From contig NZ_CP150951.2 of assembly GCF_038069655.2 (NCBI RefSeq), forward strand, positions 1,178,001 through 1,242,000: a stretch of DNA of 64,000 nucleotides, given 5' to 3'. Every line of letters starts with the position of its first letter. The first letter of the stretch is position 1. Source of the stretch: Yoonia sp. BS5-3. GTDB taxonomy: Bacteria > Pseudomonadota > Alphaproteobacteria > Rhodobacterales > Rhodobacteraceae. The notes under the pieces are model-generated. The model saw nothing but the letters and a program-made list of their open reading frames with translations, was not told the origin of the DNA and did no database searches. Below are positions 26,869-37,287 of this stretch, piece after piece. Position numbers and translations under genes: made by a program.

Positions 26869-27536
26869 ATGCACCCATTTTGTTCTTTGCAGCGGGTTTG
26901 GGGACCCGTATGGGTGTGCTTGTCAAAGATAAGCCAAAACCTTTGGTCAAAGTTGCTGGCCGCGCCTTGATTGATCACGCGCTGGATCTTGCTGAAATCC
27001 CCCAAGTGGAACGACGCGTTGTGAACATCCACTATCGCGCCAATATGATCACGGAGCATTTGCGCAACCGGGCTGTCGTTTTCTCGGATGAAACGACACA
27101 ATTGCTTGAAACCGGTGGTGGGTTAAAAAAGGCAATCCCTGCACTAAAAGGGAACCCTGTGCTGACCATGAATACAGATGCCGTTTGGAAAGGGCCGAAC
27201 CCGATCAAGTTTCTTTTGGAGTCTTGGAAAGATCACATGGAAGCCCTGCTTGTCCTTGTACCAAAGGATCGGGCAGTCGGTCATTCAGGCCGTGGTGATT
27301 TTAACATCTTGGACAATGGGCAGCTGGAGCGCGCGCCAGGCCCCGTTTATACAGGCCTGCAGATGATCCGTACCGACTGCTTTGCCAACATAGAAGAGAC
27401 TGCGTTTTCAATGAACGTTGTTTGGGACCAAATCGCAGCGCGAGGTGGCCTATTTGGCTGCCTTTATGATGGCGGTTGGTGTGACGTTGGCCAACCTGAT
27501 AGCATCCCACTCGCCGAAGCGATGCTAGATGTTTGA
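26865..27536 (+). CDS. murU: MurU-like MurNAc-1-phosphate uridylyltransferase
   Basis: A nucleotidyltransferase of 223 residues. The N-terminal signature FFAAGLGTRMG with KPKPLVKVAG is that of sugar-1-phosphate nucleotidylyltransferases, and TMNTDAVW carries the metal-binding Asp. Length and adjacency to amgK point to MurU rather than a hexose-specific enzyme. Function: MurNAc-1-P plus UTP to UDP-MurNAc in cell-wall recycling. It overlaps addB by 8 bases. Confidence 0.87.
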   Translation: MNAPILFFAAGLGTRMGVLVKDKPKPLVKVAGRALIDHALDLAEIPQVERRVVNIHYRANMITEHLRNRAVVFSDETTQLLETGGGLKKAIPALKGNPVLTMNTDAVWKGPNPIKFLLESWKDHMEALLVLVPKDRAVGHSGRGDFNILDNGQLERAPGPVYTGLQMIRTDCFANIEETAFSMNVVWDQIAARGGLFGCLYDGGWCDVGQPDSIPLAEAMLDV

Positions 27537-30456
27537 GGAGAGCGATCACCCACGTGTTTTTGCGCTGCCCCCGGGCGCAGACTTTGCAACAGGTCTGGTC
27601 GATGGGTTGCTGGACCGTGCCGGTGGGTTGACGCCCGAAATGTGGGCGCGCACAGAAATCTATGTAAATACCACACGTATGCAGCGCCGTATCAGATCGG
27701 TATTTGATGCGGGCCCCGCGCGATTGTTGCCTCGGATCCGACTGATCACTGATCTGGCCTCAGACCCGGTATCAATGGGTATTGCCCCTGCGGTTTCACC
27801 GCTTCGGCGCAGACTAGAGTTGTCGCAATTCGTGGCTAAACTGTTGGAGCAGGAACCCGATCTGGCGCCACAAACCGCCTTATACGATCTGTCTGATAGT
27901 CTGGCAAACCTGATGGATGAGATGCAGGGCGAAGGGGTCAGTCCAGACGCCATCGCCGCGTTGGATGTCACTGATCAGTCCGGGCACTGGGAACGCGCGC
28001 TTAAATTCGTCAATATTATTGCACCGTTCTTCGGGGATGATGCAGAGCGGCCAGATCTGGAGGCGCGCCAGCGCCTTGTTATTGAGGCTTTGACTGAAAG
28101 GTGGGCAGCCACACCGCCCACCCATCCGATCATCGTTGCGGGCTCAACCGGATCACGCGGTGCAACAGCCCTGTTCATGCAGGCAGTGGCAAAACTGCCC
28201 CAAGGTGCGATCATCTTGCCAGGGTTCGACTTTGATTTGCCTGATGCCGCCTGGGCCGCAATGGCCGACACCAAAACATCCGAAGATCACCCACAATATC
28301 GCTTCAAGCGCTTAATGGATCGGATCGATTTTGGAAGGCAAGATGTCAGAAACTGGTCGGCCGCAGCCGAACCCCACACAGCGCGTAACGCATTAATATC
28401 ACTATCACTTCGCCCTGCCCCCGTCACTGATCAGTGGTTACAAGACGGACCGAAGCTGGGTAATCTGGAGGACGCGACCCGAGGCCTAACGCTGATAGAG
28501 GCGTCTTCTCCGAGAGCTGAGGCCGAGGCCATCGCCCTGCGTCTGCGGCAAGCGGCCGAGGATGGGATTACCGCAGCATTAATCTCGCCTGATCGGACGT
28601 TGACCCGTCAAGTAACCGCGGCACTGGACCGTTGGGATATTGTTCCCGATGACAGCGCTGGCACGCCGCTTGCCCTTTCTCCTCCGGGCCGGTTTTTGCG
28701 TCATGTCGGCGAATTGATAGCAAAGCCGTTAACCTCGGTTTTGCTTTTGACTGTACTGAAGCACCCTCTGTGTCATTCGAACCGGGATGATCGCGGCGAA
28801 CATCTGCGCCACACCCGCGAGTTAGAGCTTTATCTGCGTGATCGCGGCATCCCCTTTCCCAGCGAAGAAATTCTGATGCGCTGGGCCAAAGGGAACGATG
28901 CGCGTATCAAGTGGGCCACCTGGCTATGCGTCATCATCCAAGCTGGTGCGGCGAAGGATATCGGGCCGCTTCATCTTCTTTTGGATCAACATATTGCACT
29001 GGCCGAACAGCTTAGCGCCGGGCCGGGCGCCGATGGAACCGGAGGTCTATGGCAAGAGGCCGCTGGACGTGAAGCAAAACGAATTTGCGATGAGTTGCGC
29101 CAAGCGGCTGACGCGGCGGGCAGTTTATCCCAACACGACTATGCCGCGCTGTTTAACGCCATCATTTCAAGTGGAACGGTCCGCAATCGGGATGCCGGCC
29201 ACCCGGGTATTCTGATTTGGGGCACCTTAGAAGCGCGTGTTCACGGTGTTGATTTAACCATCCTTGGCGGCATGAATGAGGGCGTTTGGCCGGAAGCGCC
29301 ACCACCAGACCCTTGGCTGAACAGAACAATGCGTGCGCAGGCCGGATTACTGCTGCCCGAACGTAAAATCGGCCTTTCGGCGCATGATTACCAACAAGCT
29401 GTTGCCGGTTCTGACGTCTGGATCACGCGGGCTAAACGATCGGCGGATTCTGAGACGGTTCCGTCGCGCTGGATCAATCGCCTGACAAATTTACTATCGG
29501 GATTGGCTGCCCAAGGTGGGCCAGACGCATTGGAAGCGATGCGGTCCCGAGGGGACCATTGGCTGGCCATGTCAGCAGAACTTTCGACCCCATCCACGCG
29601 TGAAGAACCAAGCCCGCGCCCAGCACCTTGCCCACCAGTTATTGCCCGACCAAAGCGGTTTTCGGTCACGCAGATCAAAACCCTCATCCGGGATCCTTAT
29701 GCGATCTATGCCCGGAAAATCCTGCAACTGTCCCCGCTCGAACCTTTGATCCCCAATGCAAATGCGCCCTTACGCGGCACAATCGTTCATGGGATCCTCG
29801 AAACGTTCATAAAAGAAAACCATGATCCGCTAGACCATGCGACATTTATGAAAATCGCACGGCAGCAGTTTCAGGAACACTGTCCATGGCCGACAATCCA
29901 AGCGCAGTGGGTTGCCAAACTGAATGCTATCGCCCCCAAGTTTTTGGATGCAGAGGCCGAACGCCAGACGCTTGCATCAGATCGTGTGGTCGAGGCGGCG
30001 GGTAAAGTTACAATTCCACATCTTGGTATGACCTTAACCTGCAAAGCGGACCGGATCGACAAAACCAATGATGGGTCTGCCATCATATATGACTATAAAA
30101 CGGGCGCCGTCCCAACCGGGCCTCAGCAGGAAAAGTTCGACAAACAACTGTTGCTGGAAGCGGCTATGCTGGAAAAGGGCGGCTTTGACAAAATACCTGC
30201 TACACCCGTTCAGGATGCTGCCTTTATCGGCGTGAATGCAGCGTTAAAAACCGTCAAAGCCCCGTTGAAAAAGCAGCCCGTTGCGCAGGTTTGGGCAGAG
30301 TTAGAGACGCTTTTTGAAAATTGGCAAGTGCCCTCGCAGGGTTACACTGCACGGTTGGCACTGTTTTCAAAAAATGACTTTGGCGCCTATGATCATCTGT
30401 CTCGATTTGGCGAATGGGATACAAGCGACACACCTTATCCTATGGTTTTGACATGA
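27529..30456 (+). CDS. addB: Double-strand break repair protein AddB
   Basis: The inactivated-helicase and nuclease subunit of the AddAB helicase-nuclease, which resects double-strand breaks for RecA loading; 975 residues, typical of alphaproteobacterial AddB. The C-terminal nuclease shows DRIDKTNDGSAIIYDYKTG near residue 850. No Walker A motif is obvious at the N-terminus. In Firmicutes AddB the nuclease carries a four-Cys iron-sulfur site; I see no such cysteine set here. The stop overlaps the addA start (ATGA), so the subunits are coupled. Confidence 0.94.
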   Translation: MFEESDHPRVFALPPGADFATGLVDGLLDRAGGLTPEMWARTEIYVNTTRMQRRIRSVFDAGPARLLPRIRLITDLASDPVSMGIAPAVSPLRRRLELSQFVAKLLEQEPDLAPQTALYDLSDSLANLMDEMQGEGVSPDAIAALDVTDQSGHWERALKFVNIIAPFFGDDAERPDLEARQRLVIEALTERWAATPPTHPIIVAGSTGSRGATALFMQAVAKLPQGAIILPGFDFDLPDAAWAAMADTKTSEDHPQYRFKRLMDRIDFGRQDVRNWSAAAEPHTARNALISLSLRPAPVTDQWLQDGPKLGNLEDATRGLTLIEASSPRAEAEAIALRLRQAAEDGITAALISPDRTLTRQVTAALDRWDIVPDDSAGTPLALSPPGRFLRHVGELIAKPLTSVLLLTVLKHPLCHSNRDDRGEHLRHTRELELYLRDRGIPFPSEEILMRWAKGNDARIKWATWLCVIIQAGAAKDIGPLHLLLDQHIALAEQLSAGPGADGTGGLWQEAAGREAKRICDELRQAADAAGSLSQHDYAALFNAIISSGTVRNRDAGHPGILIWGTLEARVHGVDLTILGGMNEGVWPEAPPPDPWLNRTMRAQAGLLLPERKIGLSAHDYQQAVAGSDVWITRAKRSADSETVPSRWINRLTNLLSGLAAQGGPDALEAMRSRGDHWLAMSAELSTPSTREEPSPRPAPCPPVIARPKRFSVTQIKTLIRDPYAIYARKILQLSPLEPLIPNANAPLRGTIVHGILETFIKENHDPLDHATFMKIARQQFQEHCPWPTIQAQWVAKLNAIAPKFLDAEAERQTLASDRVVEAAGKVTIPHLGMTLTCKADRIDKTNDGSAIIYDYKTGAVPTGPQQEKFDKQLLLEAAMLEKGGFDKIPATPVQDAAFIGVNAALKTVKAPLKKQPVAQVWAELETLFENWQVPSQGYTARLALFSKNDFGAYDHLSRFGEWDTSDTPYPMVLT

Positions 30457-33400
30457 TCCGCGATGCTGCCTCTCAGCGTCAAATCGATGCTGCTGACCCG
30501 CAGGTTTCAACTTGGCTGTCTGCCAATGCTGGATCGGGGAAGACCCGCGTTCTGACTGACCGGGTGGCTCGGCTTTTGCTGGACGGTGTGTCCCCGCAAA
30601 ACATTCTTTGTCTGACCTATACCAAAGCTGCGGCTGCCGAGATGCAGAACCGTCTTTTCAAAAGACTGGGCACTTGGGCCATGATGCCCGCCGCACAACT
30701 AACCCATGACCTGCAGTCACTCGGCGTTGATCGTGCCATCGATACAGACCAGTTAAAAGAGGCGCGCACATTGTTTGCCCGGGCGATCGAAACTCCGGGC
30801 GGGCTTAAAATTCAGACGATTCATTCATTCTGTGCCAGCATCTTGCGGCGCTTCCCGCTCGAAGCACAGGTCAGCCCACAATTTCGCGAAATGGAAGATC
30901 GCGATGCAGAGCGACTACGTGCCGATGTTGTTGATCAAATGCTCTCCGGTGATGATGCGACTGTTGTGCATGAGCTTTTGAGCCATTTCACTGGCGACGA
31001 TCTATCAAAACTGACCGCGGAAATCGCGTCTCATCGCGACACCTTCAAAGCGGATCATTCGGTCGCTGAAATCAAAACCTCGCTTGGTTTGGCCCCAGAT
31101 GCCATGCGTTCGGACGCGCTGAAAATAGCATTTACCGGCACTGAAGCTGACATCGTTTCCAACCTGACCGCATGTTTTGCCAATGAGTCCCCCAGCTACA
31201 AGAAATTCGCCGCCGCCCTTGCCGCCCTTGATCTGGAGGATCCTGATTGGTCAACCTTGGACACATTGTTCGGTTTGTTTCTTTATGCGGGTACAGCAAA
31301 CTCTAAATCCGCCAACTTTCCGCAGAGCAACCATACAAAAGCCGTAGAAGCGATGGCGCCCATCGCCGAAGAGGTCCATGATTGGATGGACCGCACTGCG
31401 GAAGCCTGCCGCCATCTTTGGACGATGGATGCGGTTGAACGAACCCAAGCATTATACGCGTTTGGCACCAAATTTGTCCCAAACTATGAAGCACGCAAGC
31501 TGGCAATGGGTGCCTTGGATTTCGATGATCTGATCCATAAGGCAAATGCCCTTTTGATTGACCCAAATGTCGCCCAATGGGTTTTGTTTCGCCTTGACGG
31601 TGGCATCGATCACGTATTGGTCGATGAAGCACAGGATACCAGCCCGACCCAATGGTCTGTGATCAAACAACTGACCCAAGAATTTGCAACCGGCGAAGGC
31701 GCCCGTCCAGATCGGCAGCGCACGGTTTTTGTCGTCGGCGATAAGAAACAATCCATCTATTCATTTCAGGGGGCTGATCCGGCGGCTTTTGATGAAATGA
31801 AGGACCATTTCCAGGGGGCTCATGCGGCGATTGGCAAACCGTTTGAAGCAACATCGCTTGATCATTCCTTTCGTTCGGCCCAAGCGATATTATCGGTTGT
31901 CGATGAGACATTCACCGGTGAATTGGCCGCTGGTATGGATGACCGCCTCAGCCATATTGCCTTTAAGACAGAGATGCCTGGCCGCGTCGATTTGTGGCCG
32001 GTTATCGAAAAATCCAAAACCGATGATACCCGTGTTTGGTACAAACCAGTCGATGAACCAAGCGAAACCGACCATACCGTTCTTTTAGCAAATCAGGTTG
32101 CCGCGCAAATCAAACGGATGATCAAGGAAGAAACCCTTCCGGTTGAGATCGACAATACCAACACCTATGCCTCTCGCCCGATCACTGAGGGTGATTTTCT
32201 AATTCTCGTACAACGACGCTCAGACCTGTTTGCTGAGATTATTCGCGCTTGTAAGGCTGCCAATCTTGAAATTGCCGGAGCTGATCGTTTGCGCATTGGT
32301 GCAGAATTGGCTGTCAAAGACCTTACGGCATTGCTGAGTTTTCTTGCCTTGCCAGAGGATGATCTGTCTTTGGCGGCGGCACTGCGATCACCCTTGTTCG
32401 GTTGGTCAGAGCAACAGCTGTTCACGCTTGCCCATCACCGGCCAGAGAAAAGCCATCTCTGGGCGGCGCTGCGTCATGCTGATCACCCTCAGACACTTGC
32501 CATTCTAAACGATCTGCGCAAACAGGCTGACTTTTTACGCCCCTACGATCTGATTGAACGGGTGCTGATCCGTCATCAAGGCCGACAAAACTTGCTGGCC
32601 CGCCTTGGCCCCGAGGCAGAGGACGGCATTGATGCGTTGCTTCACCAAGCATTGAGTTATGAAAGCAATGGCGTTCCCAGTTTGACCGGCTTCCTGACCT
32701 GGATCGAAACCGAGGATGTTGAGGTCAAACGCCAGATGGATAGTCAGGGTAACCGCATCAGGGTCATGACGGTTCATGGCGCGAAGGGACTGGAAGCACC
32801 CATTGTCATTCTTCCAGATGCTGCAAAGCGCGATGTTAAACTGAATGCCGAGTTCCTGCCTTCGGGTGAACATCTGATTTGGAAAACGCCAACCAAGGCA
32901 TCAGCACCCGCTGTAATGCAGCTGCGCGATGAGGTGATTGAACGCCAAAATCAAGAACGCGCCCGGTTGCTATATGTGGCCATGACCCGTGCCGAAAAAT
33001 GGTTGATCGTAGCGGCTGCAGGGGATGTTGGTGACGGCAATGCAAGCTGGTACAATATTGTGCAGAACGGGATGCAGCGACGGGGTCTATTTGATGCGAC
33101 TGCGGGGGATTTGCCCATTAAACGCGTCGCAGAGCTTGATTGGAATGGTCCAAGTATCGAGATCAAAGCCCCCATAAATCAACCGGAAATCACGGTGCCA
33201 GAATTTGGCCCGCTTCCCGCAGTTGAACGGATTGTAACAGTCGCACCCTCTGATCTGCCGGGCAAAAAGGTTCTGCCGGGCGATCTGTCAGGCACCAGCA
33301 ATGAAGATGCGATGGAACGAGGGACACTGATCCACAAGCTTCTCGAGCATTTGCCGAACGCTGACCGCCAAGATCGAACCAATCTTGGTCGGATGCTTGT

Positions 33401-33788
33401 GGATGATCCTGATATCATCGCAGAAGCGATCACGCTGATCGATCATCCTGATCTAGCGCATATCTGGACGGATGATGCGCTTTGCGAAGTTGATATCACA
33501 GCCGATATCATCGGTTTGGGCCGGATGCATGGCACCATCGACCGGTTAATCGTTCAAGATGACGAAGTACTGGCCATTGATTTCAAATCAAACCGGCTTG
33601 TGCCTGATAATCCCGCAAATGTCCCTGTCGGTCTGTTGAACCAGATGGCAGCGTATGATGCGGCGCTTCGGCAGATCTATCCAAATCATCGGATCCAAAC
33701 CGCAATCCTTTGGACAGCGACCGCGAAATTGATGCTCATTCCGAAAGACCAACTTCACGATGCGCTGATCGCTGTTGCAGCGTCTTGA
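30453..33788 (+). CDS. addA: Double-strand break repair helicase-nuclease AddA
   Basis: The UvrD-family helicase and nuclease subunit of AddAB, 1111 residues. The ATG at 30453 is chosen because it overlaps the addB stop; a longer frame from 30414 reads back into addB. Walker A is SANAGSGKT with Lys at about 30. Other helicase motifs are VLVDEAQDTSPTQW (motif II), VGDKKQSIYSFQGADP (motif III) and RVMTVHGAKGLEAPIVIL. The C-terminal nuclease has DEVLAIDFKSNR near 1040. Both nuclease sites of the complex are therefore present. Confidence 0.95.
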   Translation: MIRDAASQRQIDAADPQVSTWLSANAGSGKTRVLTDRVARLLLDGVSPQNILCLTYTKAAAAEMQNRLFKRLGTWAMMPAAQLTHDLQSLGVDRAIDTDQLKEARTLFARAIETPGGLKIQTIHSFCASILRRFPLEAQVSPQFREMEDRDAERLRADVVDQMLSGDDATVVHELLSHFTGDDLSKLTAEIASHRDTFKADHSVAEIKTSLGLAPDAMRSDALKIAFTGTEADIVSNLTACFANESPSYKKFAAALAALDLEDPDWSTLDTLFGLFLYAGTANSKSANFPQSNHTKAVEAMAPIAEEVHDWMDRTAEACRHLWTMDAVERTQALYAFGTKFVPNYEARKLAMGALDFDDLIHKANALLIDPNVAQWVLFRLDGGIDHVLVDEAQDTSPTQWSVIKQLTQEFATGEGARPDRQRTVFVVGDKKQSIYSFQGADPAAFDEMKDHFQGAHAAIGKPFEATSLDHSFRSAQAILSVVDETFTGELAAGMDDRLSHIAFKTEMPGRVDLWPVIEKSKTDDTRVWYKPVDEPSETDHTVLLANQVAAQIKRMIKEETLPVEIDNTNTYASRPITEGDFLILVQRRSDLFAEIIRACKAANLEIAGADRLRIGAELAVKDLTALLSFLALPEDDLSLAAALRSPLFGWSEQQLFTLAHHRPEKSHLWAALRHADHPQTLAILNDLRKQADFLRPYDLIERVLIRHQGRQNLLARLGPEAEDGIDALLHQALSYESNGVPSLTGFLTWIETEDVEVKRQMDSQGNRIRVMTVHGAKGLEAPIVILPDAAKRDVKLNAEFLPSGEHLIWKTPTKASAPAVMQLRDEVIERQNQERARLLYVAMTRAEKWLIVAAAGDVGDGNASWYNIVQNGMQRRGLFDATAGDLPIKRVAELDWNGPSIEIKAPINQPEITVPEFGPLPAVERIVTVAPSDLPGKKVLPGDLSGTSNEDAMERGTLIHKLLEHLPNADRQDRTNLGRMLVDDPDIIAEAITLIDHPDLAHIWTDDALCEVDITADIIGLGRMHGTIDRLIVQDDEVLAIDFKSNRLVPDNPANVPVGLLNQMAAYDAALRQIYPNHRIQTAILWTATAKLMLIPKDQLHDALIAVAAS

Positions 33789-33813
33789 CGATTTCGGTTG
33801 AGGTTCCTAGTTT
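33785..33813 (+). promoter_or_regulatory. Candidate trxA promoter
   Basis: TTGACG (33785-33790) and TAGTTT (33808-33813) are separated by 17 bases, a fair fit to a housekeeping sigma promoter. The -35 overlaps the addA stop. The trxA ATG follows 33 bases later, with a strong AAGGAG ribosome site between. This is a pattern match only. Confidence 0.4.
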
Positions 33814-33846
33814 CGGTCTCCGTATTTCTCGCCAAGGAGACACCTG

Positions 33847-34167
33847 ATGGCAACTGTAGCAGTAACAGACGCAACCTTTGACGCCGAAGTGCGTCAGTCC
33901 GATATCCCCGTCGTTGTGGATTTCTGGGCAGAATGGTGTGGACCATGCAAACAGATCGGCCCTGCGCTGGAAGAATTGTCCGACGAAATGAACGGCAAGG
34001 TCAAAATCGTCAAAGTCAATATTGATGACAACCCAAACTCGCCCGCGCAGTTGGGTGTACGCGGTATCCCAGCACTGTTTGTCTTCAAAGGCGGTGAAGT
34101 TGTGTCGAACAAAGCTGGCGCTGCACCCAAAGCTGCAATTCAGGGCTGGATTGAAGATTCGATCTAA
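33847..34167 (+). CDS. trxA: Thioredoxin
   Basis: A cytoplasmic disulfide reductase of 106 residues. The active site WCGPC is at 30-34 in [16 protein letters not shown], and the cis-proline motif appears as [13 protein letters not shown]. The ribosome site AAGGAG lies 7 bases before the ATG. It is probably a single-gene transcript, with a promoter candidate at the addA end and a strong terminator 23 bases after the stop. Confidence 0.97.
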   Translation: MATVAVTDATFDAEVRQSDIPVVVDFWAEWCGPCKQIGPALEELSDEMNGKVKIVKVNIDDNPNSPAQLGVRGIPALFVFKGGEVVSNKAGAAPKAAIQGWIEDSI

Positions 34168-34190
34168 GTCAAAGTCGGATGGCAAGAAAC

Positions 34191-34215
34191 GGGCGCCTTC
34201 ACGGCGCCCTTTTTT
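34191..34215 (+). terminator. Intrinsic terminator after trxA
   Basis: A GGGCGCC (34191-34197) and GGCGCCC (34203-34209) stem with a 5-base loop, followed by six T's (34210-34215). It separates trxA from the hslV group. Confidence 0.92.
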
Positions 34216-34304
34216 ATATGGCTTGGCCGTCGGCTGCGCATTTGGCAGGGTTGTTTGATGATGTTTGCCACTCCATATATGCTGCGACCCGCAAGGAGCA
34301 GATG

Positions 34305-34862
34305 ATGACCAAAGAAGAATTTCCCGGCTGGCATGGGACGACAATTATTGGCGTCCGAAAGGGCGGACAGGTTGTTATTGCCGGCGACGGTCAGGTCAGT
34401 CTTGGCCAAACAGTGATCAAAGGCACCGCGCGCAAAGTCCGGCGCCTTTCACCCGGCGGACAAGACGTAATTGCCGGTTTTGCCGGATCCACCGCAGATG
34501 CGTTTACATTGCTCGAGCGGCTAGAGAAAAAGCTAGAAGCAACGCCCGGACAGTTAGCCCGTGCCTCGGTCGAGTTGGCAAAAGACTGGCGGACCGACAA
34601 ATACCTACAAAAACTAGAGGCAATGTTGATTGTCAGCGACGGTGCGGATTTGTTTGTGATCACCGGTGCCGGTGATGTGCTTGAGCCTGAACATGATATT
34701 GCCGCTATCGGGTCGGGCGGCAATTATGCACTTGCGGCCGGCCGCGCGATGATGACGACCGGGCTAAACGCCGAAGAGGTCGCCCGTCAGGCCATGGCAA
34801 TCGCCGCTGATATTTGTGTTTACACCAACGGCAATCTGACCGTTGAATCGATTTCCGCATGA
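34305..34862 (+). CDS. hslV: ATP-dependent protease peptidase subunit HslV (ClpQ)
   Basis: The proteasome-like peptidase of HslUV, 185 residues. The start is at 34305 because AAGGAG (34293-34298) is 6 bases upstream; the open frame to 34179 runs over the trxA terminator and is rejected. The catalytic Thr of HslV is normally exposed by Met removal at residue 2. Here the matching [18 protein letters not shown] begins at T12, after the leader [11 protein letters not shown], so a propeptide of 11 residues must be removed. [15 protein letters not shown] and the later [13 protein letters not shown] are family motifs. The stop overlaps the next gene. Confidence 0.95.
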   Translation: MTKEEFPGWHGTTIIGVRKGGQVVIAGDGQVSLGQTVIKGTARKVRRLSPGGQDVIAGFAGSTADAFTLLERLEKKLEATPGQLARASVELAKDWRTDKYLQKLEAMLIVSDGADLFVITGAGDVLEPEHDIAAIGSGGNYALAAGRAMMTTGLNAEEVARQAMAIAADICVYTNGNLTVESISA

Positions 34863-35917
34863 TTGAGAAAGACGATCTTCGGGCGGCTGTGGGTAGCGGC
34901 CTTTTGACGGAAAAGCAGGCGGCAGATTTAATCAGCCTGTCAGACAGTCGCCGCGGCGCGCGTGAAAACCTTTCCCCTGGGGATGAACCATTTGAGCTGT
35001 TCAAAGGGTTCAATGAAATCTTTATCGTTGTCGGACTAACCATTTTGGCTTTCGGCTGGTTCGGTGTCGTTGGATTGGCGCTGGGCGATCGGATCGTTGA
35101 CCTTAAGCAATACGCCGCTGTCGTCGCGTTGACCGGTGCTGGTGTACTTTGGCTTTTGTCCGAGTATTTCGTGCGCAAGCGCCGAATGATTGCGCCCGCT
35201 ATAGCGCTTTCGATCATGTTTGCGGGCAATGCTGCATTTGGTTTTCTGACCCAAATGACGCACCTTTTCATGATACCACAGAGTGACTTTAGCAGCGTTC
35301 CACTTCCGCTTTTATTGGCGACCCTTTCGTTGCTGATCTATTGGTGGCGCTTCCGTGTGCCTTTTGCGATGGCCATGATCGCTGTTGGGCTTTTTTCCGT
35401 TGCGATTGTATTCGCTGCCAGCCGGGGCGGCCAAGTCGAAGAGATCGGTGATCTTTTCCTGCTTTCCGCAGGCGGTCCTTTCGCATGGATCACGCTTGTC
35501 CTTGGTACATTGGTTTTTGCCGTCGCGATGTTCTTTGATATGAGCGATCCGCACCGGGTCACACGGCGTTCGGCCAATGGTTTTTGGCTGCATGTCGTTG
35601 CTGCACCAGCTTTGGTGAACACGATTGCGCTGTCGTTGTTAGATAGCGACCGCGATGGGATCTTGCTGGGCGTACTTATGTTATTCGCCATTGTTGCCAT
35701 CATCATTGATCGGCGATCCTTCTTGATGGCCGCTATTGGCTATATCGTCGCCATCGCTATTACCTTGCTGGATGGCGACGGGGCAGCGATGACCGTGCTG
35801 ATCCTTGGCGTTGTACTTCTTTTGCTAGGCGCCTTCTGGGAGCGGATCCGCGCTTGGATCTTGCGTCTGCTGCCCGGCTTTATCCCGCTTCACCGCTTGC
35901 CACCTTCTCAAGTCTGA
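34859..35917 (+). CDS. Polytopic membrane protein between hslV and hslU
   Basis: A protein of 352 residues with about ten hydrophobic helices and a short cytoplasmic N-terminus ([20 protein letters not shown]) of a style seen in DUF2157-like membrane proteins. I do not recognise a catalytic or transport motif. The ATG overlaps the hslV stop (ATGA), and hslU starts 8 bases after its stop, so it is embedded in the protease operon. Whether it is functionally linked to HslUV is unknown. Confidence 0.8.
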   Translation: MIEKDDLRAAVGSGLLTEKQAADLISLSDSRRGARENLSPGDEPFELFKGFNEIFIVVGLTILAFGWFGVVGLALGDRIVDLKQYAAVVALTGAGVLWLLSEYFVRKRRMIAPAIALSIMFAGNAAFGFLTQMTHLFMIPQSDFSSVPLPLLLATLSLLIYWWRFRVPFAMAMIAVGLFSVAIVFAASRGGQVEEIGDLFLLSAGGPFAWITLVLGTLVFAVAMFFDMSDPHRVTRRSANGFWLHVVAAPALVNTIALSLLDSDRDGILLGVLMLFAIVAIIIDRRSFLMAAIGYIVAIAITLLDGDGAAMTVLILGVVLLLLGAFWERIRAWILRLLPGFIPLHRLPPSQV

Positions 35918-35925
35918 GGACATCT

Positions 35926-37236
35926 ATGACCGACCTGACACCCCGCGAAATCGTTTCTGAACTAGATCGGTTCATCATTGGCCAAAAAGACGCCAAGCGC
36001 GCCGTTGCCGTTGCCCTGCGCAACAGATGGCGACGCAAGCAGCTTGGCGATGATTTACGGGATGAGGTATACCCCAAGAACATCTTGATGATCGGCCCTA
36101 CCGGTGTTGGTAAAACAGAGATTTCACGCAGACTGGCAAAATTAGCCCGCGCACCCTTCATCAAGGTGGAAGCCACGAAATTTACCGAAGTTGGGTATGT
36201 CGGCCGCGATGTCGAACAAATCGTGCGCGACCTTGTCGATACCGCCATTCTTGATACGCGCGAACATATGCGTGAAGATGTACGCGCCAAAGCGCATGCT
36301 GCCGCAGAAGATCGCGTCATTAACGCTGTTGCTGGCAGCGACGCACGGGATACCACACGTGAGATGTTCCGTAAAAAGCTGAAAACCGGTGAACTAGACG
36401 ATACCGTGATCGAACTTGAGCTTGCCGATACATCCAACCCACTGGGCGGCTTCGAAATACCCGGTCAACCTGGCGGTATGACCGGCGGCATGATGAACCT
36501 GGGCGATCTTTTTGGGAAAGCCATGGGCGGGCGCACCGTCAAAAAGAAGATGACCGTCGCCGAAAGCTACGAGGCACTTATCGCTGACGAAGCGGATAAA
36601 CTGCTCGATGATGAGATCGTCACGAAAGCAGCACTTGAGGCCGTGGAACAGAATGGCATCGTATTCCTTGATGAGATTGATAAGGTTTGTGCGCGCGCAG
36701 ATGCGCGCGGCGCGGATGTGTCCCGCGAGGGCGTTCAACGCGATCTTTTACCACTGATTGAGGGAACAACCGTTTCGACCAAACACGGTCCAATCAAGAC
36801 CGACCATATTTTGTTCATCGCCTCAGGCGCGTTTCACGTTGCAAAACCATCCGATCTGCTGCCCGAGTTGCAAGGGCGCCTGCCAATCCGGGTTGAGCTG
36901 CGCGCACTGACCGAAGATGATTTTGTGCGCATCCTGACAGAGACGGATAATGCGCTTACCTTGCAATACTCAGCCCTGATGAAGACCGAAGAGGTGACCG
37001 TCAGTTTTGCTGACGATGGCATCAAAGCACTGGCAAAAATCGCCGCTGAGGTAAACGAGTCCGTCGAGAATATTGGCGCGCGTCGCCTTTACACCGTGAT
37101 TGAACGTGTCTTTGAGGATTTGTCGTTCAACGCCCCCGATCGGTCCGGTGAGGACATCACAATTGATGCCGCTTTCGTTGAGACGCATCTGGGCGAACTG
37201 GCCCGATCTACAGATGTAAGCCGATACGTTCTCTAG
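35926..37236 (+). CDS. hslU: HslU (ClpY), ATPase subunit of HslUV protease
   Basis: An AAA+ unfoldase of 436 residues that feeds substrates to HslV. The start at 35926 has TGAGGA 5 bases upstream; the longer frame from 35854 lies inside the preceding membrane-protein gene. Typical N-terminus [17 protein letters not shown], Walker [17 protein letters not shown] near 57, Walker [13 protein letters not shown], and the C-terminal tail STDVSRYVL, which docks into HslV. It is separated from hslV by one membrane-protein gene. Confidence 0.96.
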   Translation: MTDLTPREIVSELDRFIIGQKDAKRAVAVALRNRWRRKQLGDDLRDEVYPKNILMIGPTGVGKTEISRRLAKLARAPFIKVEATKFTEVGYVGRDVEQIVRDLVDTAILDTREHMREDVRAKAHAAAEDRVINAVAGSDARDTTREMFRKKLKTGELDDTVIELELADTSNPLGGFEIPGQPGGMTGGMMNLGDLFGKAMGGRTVKKKMTVAESYEALIADEADKLLDDEIVTKAALEAVEQNGIVFLDEIDKVCARADARGADVSREGVQRDLLPLIEGTTVSTKHGPIKTDHILFIASGAFHVAKPSDLLPELQGRLPIRVELRALTEDDFVRILTETDNALTLQYSALMKTEEVTVSFADDGIKALAKIAAEVNESVENIGARRLYTVIERVFEDLSFNAPDRSGEDITIDAAFVETHLGELARSTDVSRYVL

Positions 37237-37260
37237 CCATCAAATTAGCCCTTTCGCACG

Positions 37261-37287
37261 ACGCCCTTCGCCGTCATCAAAGGGCGT
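37261..37287 (+). promoter_or_regulatory. Hairpin covering the ribosome site of the MFS gene
   Basis: A perfect 8-base inverted repeat, ACGCCCTT (37261-37268) with AAGGGCGT (37280-37287), with an 11-base loop. It ends at the base before the ATG at 37288. The right arm contains the only purine-rich ribosome-site candidate (AAAGGG), so folding would hide it. No T-tract follows, which argues against a simple hslU terminator. Confidence 0.5.

Noticed and set aside
33736..34344. Minus-strand ORF of 202 codons over trxA and its terminator
   Set aside because: It crosses a strong terminator and a conserved thioredoxin gene on the opposite strand.
36828..36843. parS-like GTTTCACGTTGCAAAA in hslU
   Set aside because: Only the left half matches the consensus; the palindrome is broken.
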